DNA of 64,000 nt from the NCBI GenBank assembly GCA_947095535.1, contig OX352772.1:43791445-43855444 (forward strand). Reading direction: 5' to 3'. The translations under genes and the position numbers were made by a program. The stretch's first letter is position 1. Every line of letters starts with the position of its first letter. Shown here piece after piece: positions 47,745 through 58,520 of the stretch. The notes below the pieces were generated by a model, which saw nothing but the letters and a program-made list of their open reading frames with translations, searched no databases and had not been told where the DNA came from. Source of the stretch: Poecilobothrus nobilitatus. Lineage: Eukaryota; Arthropoda; Insecta; Diptera; Dolichopodidae.

Positions 47745-49260
47745 AGGCTAAGTTCGAATCTGGACAAAATCCGTCCATGGGTTCGGATTCTGGAAGCTTC
47801 CGAATGATTCCGGGCTTTTGGAGATAATCTCCGCAAACGAGATTATCTCCAAAAGCAACAAAGATAGAACCTTCAAATTTTGTACAATGATGTTTCTTCC
47901 CGTTCGATTTATGTCTCTGAAATTTAAGAGGATTTGGTCCATGGGTTTGGGTTTTGGAAGCTTCCGAACGAGCACCAGAGCAAATGAGATTATTTCCAAA
48001 ACCCACAAAGATAGAACCTTTAAATTTTATACAATGATGTTCCTTCCCGTTCGATTTATGTCTCTGAAATTTAAGAGGATTTGGTCCATGGGTTTGGAAG
48101 CTTCCGAACGAGCCCCAGAGCAAATGAGATTATCTCCAAAACCAATAAAGATAGAACCTTTACTTTTGGCAGAATGGTGTTCTTTCATGTATGATTTAGG
48201 CCTCTGAAATTTAAGAGGATTTGGTCCATGGGTTTGGATTTGGAAGCTTCCGAACGAGCACCAGAGCAAATGAGATTATCTCCAAAACCAACAAAGATAT
48301 AACCTTTAAATTTGGCAGGGTGGTGTTCTTTCATGTTTTATTTAAGTCTCTGAAATGTGAGAAGATTTGGTCCATGGGTTCGGGTTTTGGAAACTTCCGA
48401 ACGAGCCCCAGAGCAAACAAGATTATCTCCAAAACCAATAAAGATAGAACCTTTAAATTTTTTATAATGATGTTTCTTCCAGTTTGATTTATGTCTCTAA
48501 AATTTAAGAGGATGTGGTCCATGGGTTTGGATTTTGGAAGCTTCCGAACGAGCCCCAGAGCAAATGAGATTATCTCCAAAAACAACAAATATATAACCTT
48601 TAAATTTGGCCGAATGGTGTTTTTTCATGTTTGATTTAAGTCTCTGAAATTTGAGAGGATTTGGCCATGGGTTTAAATTTGAAAGAATTTGAACGGTGGA
48701 TTCGAATTTTGGAAGCTTCCGAACGAGCCGCAGAGCAAATGAGATTATATCCAATACGAACAAAGGTAGAACCTTTGAATTTGGTACAATGGTGTTCTTT
48801 CGTGTTTGATTTATGTCTCTGAAATTTAAGAGGATTTGGTCCATGGGTTTGGTTTTGGAAGCTTCCGAACGAGCCCCAGAGCAAATGAGATTATCTCCAA
48901 AACCAATAAAGATATAACCTTTACTTTTGGCATAATGGTGTTCTTTCATGTATGATTTAGGCCTCTGAAATTTGAGAGGATTTGGTCCTTGGGTTCGGAT
49001 TTTGAAAGCTTCCGAACGAGCCTCAGAGCAAACGAGTATATCTCCACAACCAACAAAGATAGAACTTTTATTTTTAGTACAAAGGTGTTCTGTTATGTTT
49101 CCTTTTCTGTAAAATTGGAAACTGACATTTGAAAGAATTTGAACCATGGGTTCGTATTTTGGAAACTTCCCGACGAGCACAAGAGCAACGAGCATATCTC
49201 CAAAACCAACAAAAGTAGAACCTTTAAATTTAATAGAATGGTGTTCTGGCAAGTTTTCTT
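47745..49260. repeat. Satellite array, ten copies of a ~147-bp unit
   Basis: The marker GGAAGCTTCCGAACGAG (or a variant) recurs at about 47795, 47960, 48100, 48246, 48393, 48540, 48715, 48861, 49008 and 49165: spacing 165, 140, 146, 147, 147, 175, 146, 147, 157. Each unit has GGTCCATGGGTT, the 10-bp palindrome GGAAGCTTCC, GAGATTATCTCC and AAAGATAGAACCTTTAAAT. Outer units are more diverged than inner ones. Because 147 is a multiple of three, long frames stay open on both strands (up to 251 codons, 48497-49252 minus). These are products of periodicity, not genes. Confidence 0.93.
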
Positions 49261-49525
49261 TATGTTCCTGAGATGGATTCGATGAATTGGAGTGGCAATT
49301 CGTGTAGCTGACACAAACATCCCAAGGACTACCAATCTTCGAAAATAATTAAGATAGAAACTTAAAATTTTATACAAGGGTGTCAAGCATATCCCAAGCG
49401 GATGCCTCTTTTACGTTCTTGAAATTCGAGTTGAATAAGACAGAAAAGGGAAGAAGTTCAAGCAGCTGCCAAAAACACTTATGGATTTTTAATTTAATTC
49501 GAGTTATTCAGGTGTAGGGTATTAA

Positions 49526-49546
49526 TAAGTCGGTTGCATCGACTTA
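49526..49546 (+). terminator. 3' terminal stem-loop of the mini-me-like element
   Basis: Seven-bp perfect stem (TAAGTCG/CGACTTA) with a 7-base loop, about 12 bases before ACTTGT. The counterpart in the other element is at 31682-31698. In Helitron-type elements such hairpins mark the 3' transposition end; 'terminator' here means element end, not transcription stop. Confidence 0.6.
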
Positions 49547-49563
49547 CTGTTACATTTACTTGT

Positions 49564-50899
49564 TTTTATATAAAATAGTAACATAAAATTTTGGTTTTGT
49601 TTTGATTTTTGGAAAATAAATTTTGTTTTAGATCTTAATGCACATTTTAATTACTTTTTAGATTTCATTTCATTTCATAATTAGATCTTATTTCATCAAA
49701 ATTTTTAGATGTTTATTCATTGCAAAATATAACCCAAAAAACAGAAAAATTTTATATGTTATTCCATTTTTTTTATTTTTAAACGCTATTTTTTTTAGAC
49801 GTTATTTCGCAGTGCCCAAAAGAAATGAGCAAGAAAAGACAAACAATTTGGAAATAACTCTCAATTTTTCTCCAGATGGAGTCTATAACTTCTTTTTTTC
49901 TTTTTTTTTTTTTGTAATATAAACTTCTTCGTAAAATTTATGTTTCCTTCCTTATAACGATATTAAATTCTTTTAAAATTCAATTCACCCATCTTTTTAT
50001 ATACACCAATTCAAAAGTAGTTATTAAGAAAAATGAAAAGGATGCCGGCGAAATTTTTTTATTTTTAAGTTTTCATATTTTTTATTATTAGTGTTTTTTT
50101 TTTTTATAAAAAAGCATATTTTATGATTGGGAGTACAGTAACAGGTAGCGTGTTATAATCATCTTTTCACAAAAGTTTCCGGTTAACGGAATTTGTGTTT
50201 TTATTTTGTTTCTCTGTTTTTTTTTTTTTATTTTTCTCTTAAATGAGTTAAAAGAATATTGAAAAAAAAAAAGAATAAAGTAATAAGTGTTGTAATAGAA
50301 AGATTACACAAAACATATACATACGTGTTGTATATGTATATAGAAAAATTTGGAAATTCATATTATTTCTGTTAATTATAGGATATTAATAAACATTAAA
50401 ATAAGCTAAAAGAGACAAGAACTATTATTTTTTTTTTTTGCTAATAATACAACCTCAAAAAAAAAGACAAACGATTTGATTTTATAGATAAGTAGAAAAA
50501 GTTTATTCTGATATGATCCGTTACAACCATAAGTTCAATAAGAAACGAGGGTATAATACATCGTAAGGTAAATTCTCTAATTATATGTAATTGAAAGGGC
50601 TTTAAATTGGTTATGTAAATTTATAAAAACACAACAGTATCCTTCAAAATAAAAGATCAAAATTCCAAAAACTGTGTTTCGAAGTGTACTTATGTATCAT
50701 TTAAAATATTTAAAAACAATACATTCGGATAAATGTATATGATCGCTTCGATAAATATTCAAGGCAGAATATTTAAGAGTATCCATTTTCTAAAAGGTAA
50801 TAAAAACGTTTAAAAATTGTAGCTATGTCCACTACTTTTACAACAAAATTTATATAAGAGAAAATAGTAAAAAATGAACCAAACCAAATCTTTTAGTTT
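49564..50899. other. AT-rich non-coding DNA, no gene seen
   Basis: Homopolymer-rich A/T sequence. Confidence 0.6.
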
Positions 50900-51120
50900 C
50901 GCATAAAGGTAAATTTATTCAGCAGTAAAATAATCTGAACTTAAGATATAAACATTTGAAACATTTAATTTTTGCTTACTTTTAGGTGCTGTAACTATTT
51001 AATGGTTGTGACTACATAAAAAAATTATTCAAAAAAATAATTTTTTTTTATGAGAACTATCTATTTTCAAAATACCATTGCTCCTCTTTGAATGAGATAT
51101 AGAAGTTACGTTAAGGAGGG
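50900..51120 (-). repeat. Decayed mini-me-like module
   Basis: CGCATAAAGGTAAATTTATT, GGTGCTGTAACTATTTAATG, ATGAGAACTATCTATTTTCA follow the order of landmarks at 4530-4770 and 32660-32930 (AACGGTAAATT, GGGGCTGTAG, ATGAGATCTA). No ends are visible. Confidence 0.45.
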
Positions 51121-51962
51121 CAATTATTTCTTAAAATAAAAAAAAAAATTATTTTAGTTTATTGTATTTTAATAGTTTTGCACTATATTTTTTATAATTT
51201 TATAATTTGATGTTCTTCAAATGTCATTACTAGGCATTTTAAGGATTAAATTCTCTGTTTTCCTATTTTGATTAGTATTTTGTATTCGATAAATAAAAAT
51301 CCTTTTAATTATTTTCATTTTCATCATTTCACAATGATTGTTTTCAGCAGCTTCTTTAATTGTCCCCCTTAGAATTTTTAAGGCTATTAATTCTCATTTT
51401 ACATAAATTAAGGTTCCAATTTTAATTTAATTTTTTTTTCAAACTTAATGTAACGTCCTTCTTTCGAAAAGATGAAAATAAATAAGAAATGCTTATTCTT
51501 TAGAAGAAGTTCGAAATTTATCGGACATCTAACACTAATTATTTAAACCCAATATTAAATAAAACAAATACAAGTTAATTTGTAAATTGTATATTCTAAT
51601 TATTGTTTATTGTATCTTAATTATTATATCTGATTTTTGACGATATAATGTAAATATTATTTTCTCAGCTTTTATAGTTCTTTATTTATGTACTTCACTG
51701 TTAAAAAAAAAAAAAAAAATTTACATTTATGCTTATATTATTATTTGCTATTTATAAGTACCAAAAGATTCCTTTAATAATCTTCAAAATAGAAGTGAGT
51801 AAAACTATTAAACCTATTATAGTCCATATAAAATCATATAATAAACGTAATAATATTAAAAATTTGTAAATAGTACCTATCTTAAACAATTACAGTCGAG
51901 TAATCAACGATTTACTGAAACTAATGATTCCAGAACCGGAAGCTTAGGCTAGTTTTTTGTTT
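51121..51962. other. AT-rich non-coding DNA, no gene seen
   Basis: A/T-rich sequence only. Confidence 0.6.
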
Positions 51963-52142
51963 CTTTTTTAGTTGATTCCCCTACCACATAAATGTGATAC
52001 AGCCTTTTCTTTTCAGGCGTGGCTATAAATGTAATAAGGGGGAATTATTCTTACGAGATGTGTGGAATTCTAATCCACACTCCCTCGGTATTTACAGCGT
52101 AGTTTATATGCTCTTAACAATGGCGGCTTAACAAGAGGACCC
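51963..52142 (-). mobile_element. SINE A copy
   Basis: On the minus strand it starts GGGTCCTCTTGTTAAGCCGC and carries a decayed A box. B-box region is GGATTAGAATTCC, hairpin half CGTAAGAATAATTCCCCC, and the block CACGCCTGAAAAG, ending at a T-rich plus-strand tract. Flanking direct repeats are not clear. Confidence 0.78.
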
Positions 52143-52461
52143 TCTTATGCTTCTTATAAGAGTCGAAAAGAAAAAAAAAAAATATTATGTTAAACAAACA
52201 CATTTAAAATGATTAAAAACGTTATTTAAGATATTTAACATTAACTTTGATTACAACAACTGATAAAATAAAATAAAAAATGTTCGACAAGTTTTCTACA
52301 AAAAAAAAAAAAAATAAATGGAAAATATTTAAAACTTCATTTGAACCCTTCACTCAATTTTCAAATTAAAATATTTTTTTTTTAAATTGTTATAAATATA
52401 ATATGAATTTTTAGTTTATTATGTTATACTTAATATTATGCATACATACATACCATATACA

Positions 52462-52481
52462 TATATATATATATATATATT
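52462..52481. repeat. (AT)n microsatellite
   Basis: About ten AT dinucleotides. Confidence 0.85.
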
Positions 52482-52984
52482 TTAACTTAAGAACAGGAAA
52501 ATATATGTATGTATATTAAAACATGTGTAATAGTAGACAAAAATTTCCTTTACAAGCCTCATAAAAGAAAAACAAAAAACAAAAAAAAAAAAAAAACAGT
52601 AAAGGAAGAAAAATAATTATTCTGGGAAGTGGAAAATTGTTTTTTTTGTTTGTTTTTGTTCTTCTGTTATTTGAAAGATTGCTTGCAGGAAAATAAAGTT
52701 TCTTTTGTTCATTATATAGATATATTTTATAATATTACATTGATAATCTGATAATGTTGGTAAAATATGCTAATATACTCGTATAATATTATACTGTTAT
52801 TAAGTAATTTAATATAACGCTTTGTTTCGACTAAATGAAGTGAATAACCTGTATACAAATTTAAATTAATTTAAAAAAAAAAAAGGATTTTGAATTAAAT
52901 TAAATTAAGTGACGTTTTGTTATTCTTATGTTAAGATTTTCTTTTTACTAGCAAGCTTACATTTAATACACATATTAAATAAAG

Positions 52985-53430
52985 TAAATTTTATCTTAGA
53001 TTTTATAAAACGATTGTCTAGAAAATTTGACAACCAATACATTACAAAATCTCTATAATATACGACTTTAGTTCGTTCTATTCTTGAGTGTGCAAACCAA
53101 GTATGATCTTGATATTATAAAATCAACATATTGTTAAAATTGAAGCAGAATGAAAAAAATTTTCTAAGATTTGTTTTAAGAAATCGCTTAATGAAAATAA
53201 ATGATTAATAAATTTGGTTAATCTCCTCCTTACATATCTGCTTTCATATGTTAATGGATTTAAATTACTTAATATGCGAATACTTTAGAATACAGAAGAA
53301 CAGTAATATGGGTATTGTTTTTATTACTCAAGTATTTCATAACCATGTATATACATACTACATTAACATTATATTACGAAATTCAATAAACACAAGGACA
53401 TGTTTGAAAATACTTTTCCATTAAATTTCA
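52985..53430 (+). pseudogene. Jockey-type LINE remnant, RT thumb region
   Basis: A plus-strand frame from about 53020 reads NQYITKSLYYTTLVRSILEC, then ANQV, a stop, and after it INILLKLKQNEKNFLRFVLR. The pattern 'DPxTLKxLYxSLVRSILEYAxxVW' followed by 'IExIQxxFLRFxLR' is typical of jockey-superfamily reverse transcriptases just after the palm. Further fragments, such as LLSYVNGFKLLNMRIL near 53250, fit the following 'R..L...FVxxLL' stretch. Stops and drift show long decay. It differs in sequence from the element at 41594-43010. Confidence 0.65.
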
Positions 53431-54089
53431 TAAGATTAACAAGGATATGTGCTGATTGTTGACGAATGTGAGTCAATACAAAACAATAATAAATGTAAAA
53501 TGGGTAAAAATATGGCGGGATAATCTGATATCTTTTTACCAACACTAATATTTGGTTTTGTATTACTTTAAGTAAATTATAATTTTTAGTAAATAGGAAT
53601 TTTTTATAAATGCTGGAATTAAGTAAAAATAAATAAATAAATAAATATTACATAATTCAAAATAAAATTTATCATAAATATTTTATTTGCAATTTTTCTT
53701 TTCCCTTAATTCATCAACTTCTAGGCGGTATATTGACACGTTTACGAATTAATTTTTCACATATTTAATTTAAATAAATATTTAGTTTTTGTGATTCTCA
53801 AAGTAAAGTTTTAACTTTGCCAGATTTTCTCTTGTATTTCGAAATTTACTTTACTTTCTTATGTAAATTTTTTTTTTGCTCCTATTAATTTCTAGTTTGT
53901 TTAAAATCTATAGCGTCATGTTAATAATTCCCTCACAATAATAGAACGTTGAAAAAATGAAGGCAGACGTGTTATATGATATGCAAATATTTCAAAAATT
54001 AAAAATTACATCAACAGAAAAAAGAATTAGAAGAAGTATAAATTGTATTGTTTGATTAAAACTCAAGACTACCTCTCAGACTCTAGAAT
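53431..54089. other. AT-rich non-coding DNA, no gene seen
   Basis: A/T-rich sequence only. Confidence 0.6.
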
Positions 54090-54425
54090 GATTTGTTTGT
54101 TTTTTGTGTCCATTTTGCGATGGAACATATGGCTTCAATTTGACATTTCTATCTTACACGGTTTCCTGCTAATGTTTTTGCATTCTCCCACGTCCGATTG
54201 TATGGCTAAGTTCGCTAATTATGGGACGTCTCAATATGTTATTAGGACGCCCACGCCTTCTGTTTCTTTGGGGGTTCCATTCCAAGGCCATGTGACTTAT
54301 ATTGTTAGAATGTTTTCTAAGCGCGTGGCCTATCTATCTCCATTTTTGGTTTCCCTCCAGTAAGTTTCCATAGATCTTCGTTTCTTATTATTACAAGCCA
54401 GAATATTCTGCATATGATGCGTAAA
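54090..54425 (-). pseudogene. RTE-type LINE C-terminus
   Basis: On the minus strand one frame gives IGHALRKHSNNISHMALEWN, then PQRNRRRGRPNNILRRP, and after one frameshift RTWENAKTLAGNRVR, a stop, KCQIEAICS. The order 'WIGHxLRK...ALxWNPQGxRxRGRPxxTWRR...TWxxxxxLAxxRxRWRxxVxALCS' is the well-known tail of endonuclease-reverse transcriptase LINEs of RTE/BovB type. Upstream, RNEDLWKLTGGKP matches 'xSNEELWxxTxxxP'. Two W codons have become stops. GC content is well above the surroundings, suggesting a later insertion than its neighbours. The plus-strand open frame 54043-54363 is the complement of this remnant and not a gene. Confidence 0.85.
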
Positions 54426-55653
54426 CATCGGCTAGTGAACACCTGTAATTTCTGGATGAGAGTGTTAGACTTTAGAGTTTAATATTAAAAAATTTCTTTA
54501 ACTAAATCTTGAAGAAAATTAGGTGAGTCTGCTATTAACTTTAGCCTTTATAATAATATTTCATGTAAATGATTATAAAGCTTAAATTAATTTAAAGTAT
54601 TTTTACAAATGTTGAAAAGGTTTTAAACTAATTACTACTGATTACTTATAAAAAAATACCATATATATATATTCTAAAAAATTAATTACTTGATCATTTA
54701 GTTTCTAATTGTTTCTAACATAATATACTCTAATTATCTTGTTCTTTCTTTGATAGCATTTATAGTAATTAGAATTTCTGTGTAATTTAAAAACAAAAAC
54801 ATATTCTTTTTCTATTTAACTAAATTTGTTAAAATATCTATAGATACTATCCAAATATATATATGTATTTCAATTTAATTATTATATCCAATAAATGAAA
54901 TACTGAAGCTATTATTTAAGTTTAATTACGTGAAAATTTGGAACAAATTAAATTCATTTAAATTGATCTTTTAAATTATTTAAAATTGATTAAAATGTAT
55001 TTTGCCAAAAAACAAAACAAAAAAAAAAAAGGATATTGAAGTAAAATTGAAATCTTACAATTTAAATTGAAAAAAAAATCAAATCAATGCTTTTAATTAA
55101 ATGCATTTGAAAATTTTAAGAATTATATAACATTTTTTTTCTTTCAACAAAATTTTATTTTATAATTGATTCAAACTCTAAATTATTTTGTTTTTTTTGT
55201 TTTTTAAATTGGTCTAAAAAAGTTCTAATGTATATCTATATATAACTTGTGCAAATGTTTTATAAAAATTATAAAAACTTACTTTAAAAATCAAAAACTT
55301 TTTCCACCTTAGTTCCATCAAATTTTTGTTTTTTGAAATTTATTTCTTTAAAGTAAAGATAACAAATACTTCCTAGAATCTGATACTGCTAAAAAAAAAA
55401 ATTAAATTCAGGGAATTTGAAATTGTTGAAATGAAATAAAACTAGTTTTGATCTTTAACTACAAATTTATAGAAATTCATTCATTGCCTGTATGTAACAC
55501 CCTAATACACTCTATGTCTAACACCATATTACTTTTTATATTTTTTACAAAATGATCAAAAAAGCTTACTGATTGTAACTCGCCATGTCTCTAACAAAAT
55601 CTTAAAAAAAGCTTATAGATTAAATTGCACTCTATGAATCATATTAATATAGT
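54426..55653. other. AT-rich non-coding DNA, no gene seen
   Basis: A/T-rich sequence only. Confidence 0.6.
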
Positions 55654-55977
55654 GTCCGGGTCATGGTTGGTTGATTGATGTGAGTGGCTGGCCACCGCTG
55701 CTCCTGGCAGTGACGCCAATTAGCGCGTTAGCATCGTTTTGCTACCACTTCCGTGACCACAAGGCTTATAATTGGGCTATATTAGTTTAATTTTATATCC
55801 ATTTCGTTGCGTTAAGAAACCTTACCATTTCTGCAGGTTGCTTAACCGCTAGATCACTAAGATCGTTGAATTGATGGCTACCCAGAATTGCTATTCTGGC
55901 CCTCGCCAGCGCTGGGCACTTACAGGTGAAGTGTGTAATGGATTCTTTTTCATTCTGTTCACCACAGTCCGGGTCAT
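55654..55977 (-). pseudogene. RNase-H-clade LINE, last ~60 codons and 3' UTR
   Basis: On the minus strand the frame reads DPDCGEQNEKESITHFTCKC, then PALARARIAILGSHQF, AVKQPAEMVRFLNATKWI and a stop at 55795-55793. It is a C-x-x-...-H-x3-C-x-C zinc knuckle followed by 'CPALARxRxxxLGxxxF' and the closing 'VRFLxxTxWI', as in I/R1/LOA-type ORF2. It is uninterrupted, unlike its relatives here. The 3' UTR (GGTCACGGAAGTGG, ACGCGCTAATTGGCGTCACT) matches the 46490-47200 copy. GTCCGGGTCAT occurs at both ends (55654-55664, 55967-55977), a possible 11-bp target duplication. GC content is near 50 percent, far above the flanks. Confidence 0.8.
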
Positions 55978-56021
55978 AATGAAAAAATGTTGCCTAAGAA
56001 AATGTCGACTGAAATGTTGTC

Positions 56022-56079
56022 TAAGAAAATGTTGATTGAGAAAATACTGCGCAGTATTTTCTCAATCAATATTTTCTTA
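56022..56079. repeat. 58-bp palindrome without spacer
   Basis: Arms 56022-56050 and 56051-56079 are reverse complements with one mismatch; the centre is ACTGC|GCAGT. The preceding 40 bases contain two diverged copies of the arm word CTAAGAAAATGT. Confidence 0.9.
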
Positions 56080-56352
56080 CATTTTCTTTTTACATAACAA
56101 CTTTGTTTAAAAAGTAAAATAATTAAATATTTTACCAAGGTATTTTTATTCAAATTATTAAGTACAGTTCAGGTTAATATTTGTGAATGAGGTGTGCATA
56201 TAGAACAATAAATGTTTGTTTGTTTGTGTGTTTATATTACTTAATTGAAACTTATAAAAATACAGCCAAGGAAAAGGTCCTTTTTCTTTCGGATGTTAGC
56301 TTAAAATTACATAATATTTTAAGATAATTTTTATTTTCATCAAAATTCAATT

Positions 56353-56600
56353 AAGTTCTATATCTATTAAAAAGTTCAAAAGGATTGGATTTACAAGGAC
56401 GAAACAATTTCTAATAAGAAATTGATTGAGAAAATAAGAAATTGTTTCGTCCTTGTAAATCCAATCCTATTGAACTTTTTAATTTGGATTGGATTTACAA
56501 GGACGAAACAATTTCTAATAAAAAATTGATTGAGAAAATAAGAAATTGTTTCGTCCTTGTAAATCCAATCCTATTGGACTTTTTAATAGATATAGAACTT
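56353..56600. repeat. Two tandem hairpins nested in a larger inverted repeat
   Basis: Hairpin 1 has arms 56367-56412 and 56437-56482 (46 bp, one mismatch) and a 24-base loop. Hairpin 2 has arms 56486-56516 and 56541-56571 (31 bp) with the same loop sequence but for one base. The outermost 26 bp, 56353-56378 and 56575-56600, pair with one mismatch. Both loops contain ATTGATTGAGAAAAT, also present in the palindrome at 56022-56079. Confidence 0.92.
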
Positions 56601-57589
56601 TTGATAGTTAGTTATTAACTTTTGATAGTTTATAGATTATAACATGTTATTTTATAGATTATTATTAACTAATAGATAGTTTATTAACTTTTGTTATTTT
56701 TAAGTTATTTTTGAAAGTTTAATCAAAATAGATATCGAATAGATTTATTTACATTCAATCAAAATATGATTTTGATAAACTAAAACAGTCCTTATTAGAC
56801 TTATTAGACTATATTGTGATTTACCTTAATATTCCAGTTTGTTAATTGCTTACAGTTAGTGTTTAAAATAATGTTAAAGTTTTTTTTAAATTTTATTTTT
56901 AATTATTTAATTTACAGCAAAATTACTTTAAATAGTTTTGATTTTTGTTTTTAACTAGGTAACTGAAATGGGTAAATGGTATAATTGAAAATAATATTAT
57001 TAGAAACAATAGTATTTCATCTTGGTAATTGTAAATTTTGCACAATAACGTAAAATTTATATATACGAAAATAAAACTTTGTAAATTCTAATATTGTCTT
57101 TTATTTAACATTATTATGTATATATGTATTACGAGTATATTAATATGTATGTAAATATTTTAACAAAAATAAAAGAGAAATTACTTACAAAACCTTTTTT
57201 TTTTAATTTTATTTATTCTTTAATTTACTAAAATAATTCTTTAAATTATTTTCTAGGTAATAAATAAAAATTCAAAAAAAACTTTATTGTCATTTAATCG
57301 ATTATGGTTTTATAAATAAATACTTAAAATGTATTTTAAATTAAAACTAAAATTGTTTATACCGTTATAATAATTGTTATATGTTAAAATAAATCGATAA
57401 GTTTTAATTTAGTACCAACTGATTTTAATGTGAATGAAAATAATTAATGATCCCTAAAATTATGCAATTTAAGATTATAGACTTTTTTTCTTAATATGTA
57501 AATGTGTAATTTATTTAAATTGTACCTTAATTAAGGTATAAAAGCTAATTGGAAAAATTTTAAAATTAAAGAACCTAACTCGAGTTATT
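56601..57589. other. AT-rich non-coding DNA, no gene seen
   Basis: A/T-rich; short repeats of TAGATTATTAACT words near 56610-56690 only. Confidence 0.55.
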
Positions 57590-58180
57590 TAGCAGTTAAA
57601 AACTCTATGAAATATCTAAGTGCCGAACTTCAGCATTCAAAAAGCTTTTCAAGCATTCAAAAAGCTTTTCTATAATAAAATAATGAACCTAAGAGTGAAG
57701 GTCATAGTCTAGCAATTTTTTATAACACCAACATTGAAATATGGCATGGATACGGTATAAAATAAGTGGCAGCGTTATGGAAAAGTTTCGCAAATTTAAA
57801 AGAAATTGCATAAGAGTATGTATAAACGAGTCATGTAAGTCCGAATCTGACTACAAGCACTTCTACTCCAACAAATACTTATACAAAGAACCATATATAA
57901 ACAGAATCTATAGTTTTACGATAAAACTAATTGGAAATCATTATGATAGATTACTAAACACTAAATGTGAAAATGTGAGTACTATTTATGAGATACTAAA
58001 CAATGGTTTAGTATCACATTTATTCTAGCAAAATGAGGAGTACATTGCAAAGACTTTTCTTACAGGATTTATAGCTCCTCAGCATTTCATCTTTTTAGAT
58101 AAAAAAAAAACTCATGTCCCACCATTATTCCACTATAATAGGCGAGCTAATCTAAAGCCATAAAATATAGCCCAGGCAAT
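57590..58180 (+). pseudogene. Decayed jockey-type LINE ORF2 tail, copy 1 of two
   Basis: Related to the C-terminal half at 41615-42898. NSMKYLSAELQHS (57593) corresponds to IIKYLGVQVHHH. FRKFKRNCIRVCINESCKSE (57784) corresponds to IRKFKRKCIRVCISKTRKPK. HFYSNKYLYKE, FTIKLIGNHYDR, TGFIAPQHFIFLDKK and VPPLFHYNRRAN follow in the same order. Several stops and frame changes and a 20-bp tandem duplication at about 57631-57671 break it. The frame 57741-58028 is its longest surviving piece. Confidence 0.82.
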
Positions 58181-58229
58181 ATCAACGGAGAATATTTATA
58201 CTATTTTCTATTTAAATTGAATATTTAAA

Positions 58230-58520
58230 GTCATAATTAAATTGATTCGAAAGCATTTTGACTGAGCAATTAACACTCCTGATAATGGTTTACTATATGG
58301 CATATTATATAAAATCGATGAATAAAAACTACATTAAAATCGGTTTTTATAGCCCCCCTGAACATTTCATCTACCTATAGATAAAGAAGGTTTTAAAAAA
58401 AAACCAAAGCTATGTCCCACTAACTATTTCATTATAGTCGAAGGGATTTATGCACAAAAATTAATTTTGGTCCAAGTAGTGTTGACATTATAGCATCTTA
58501 AAATTTGGCACTCATGTCTC
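58230..58520 (+). pseudogene. Decayed jockey-type LINE ORF2 tail, copy 2 of two
   Basis: Starts again upstream of the point where copy 1 ended: IIKLIRKHFD corresponds to AIKLIRNHFN of the 42-kb element. Then, across frames, come PPEHFIYL, VPLT and, near 58440, SKGFMHKN, corresponding to its NRRATCK. Same orientation and family as copy 1, so two 3' ends lie head to tail 50 bp apart. Followed by GTTAAATAGGTTAATTTAG, a decayed match to the 42961-43008 3' repeat. Confidence 0.65.

Larger units (their letters stand above)
47511..49563 (+). mobile_element. mini-me/DINE-1-like element carrying a satellite array
   Basis: A 13-bp inverted pair, ATACCCTACACCT at 47511-47523 and AGGTGTAGGGTAT at 49510-49522, brackets the element. 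Inside the left end are TTTGTAACCACC, ATATATTCTGAATCAGGATC and AGTCGATTTAGCGATG. Then comes (GTCC)n at 47642-47669, then GATAACTCAAAAAATAATGA. The centre is a tandem array (listed). After the right motif lies the stem-loop TAAGTCG-N7-CGACTTA (49526-49546), and the element appears to end about ACTTGT at 49563. This is the order described for mini-me/DINE-1 elements of Diptera, which use Helentron proteins in trans. No protein is encoded. Confidence 0.78.

Noticed and set aside
48497..49252. 251-codon minus-strand open frame
   Set aside because: Lies wholly inside the 147-bp satellite; openness follows from the unit length being divisible by three.
54043..54363. 106-codon plus-strand open frame with normal-looking composition
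   Set aside because: It is the complement of an RTE-type LINE tail whose minus-strand reading matches known motifs.
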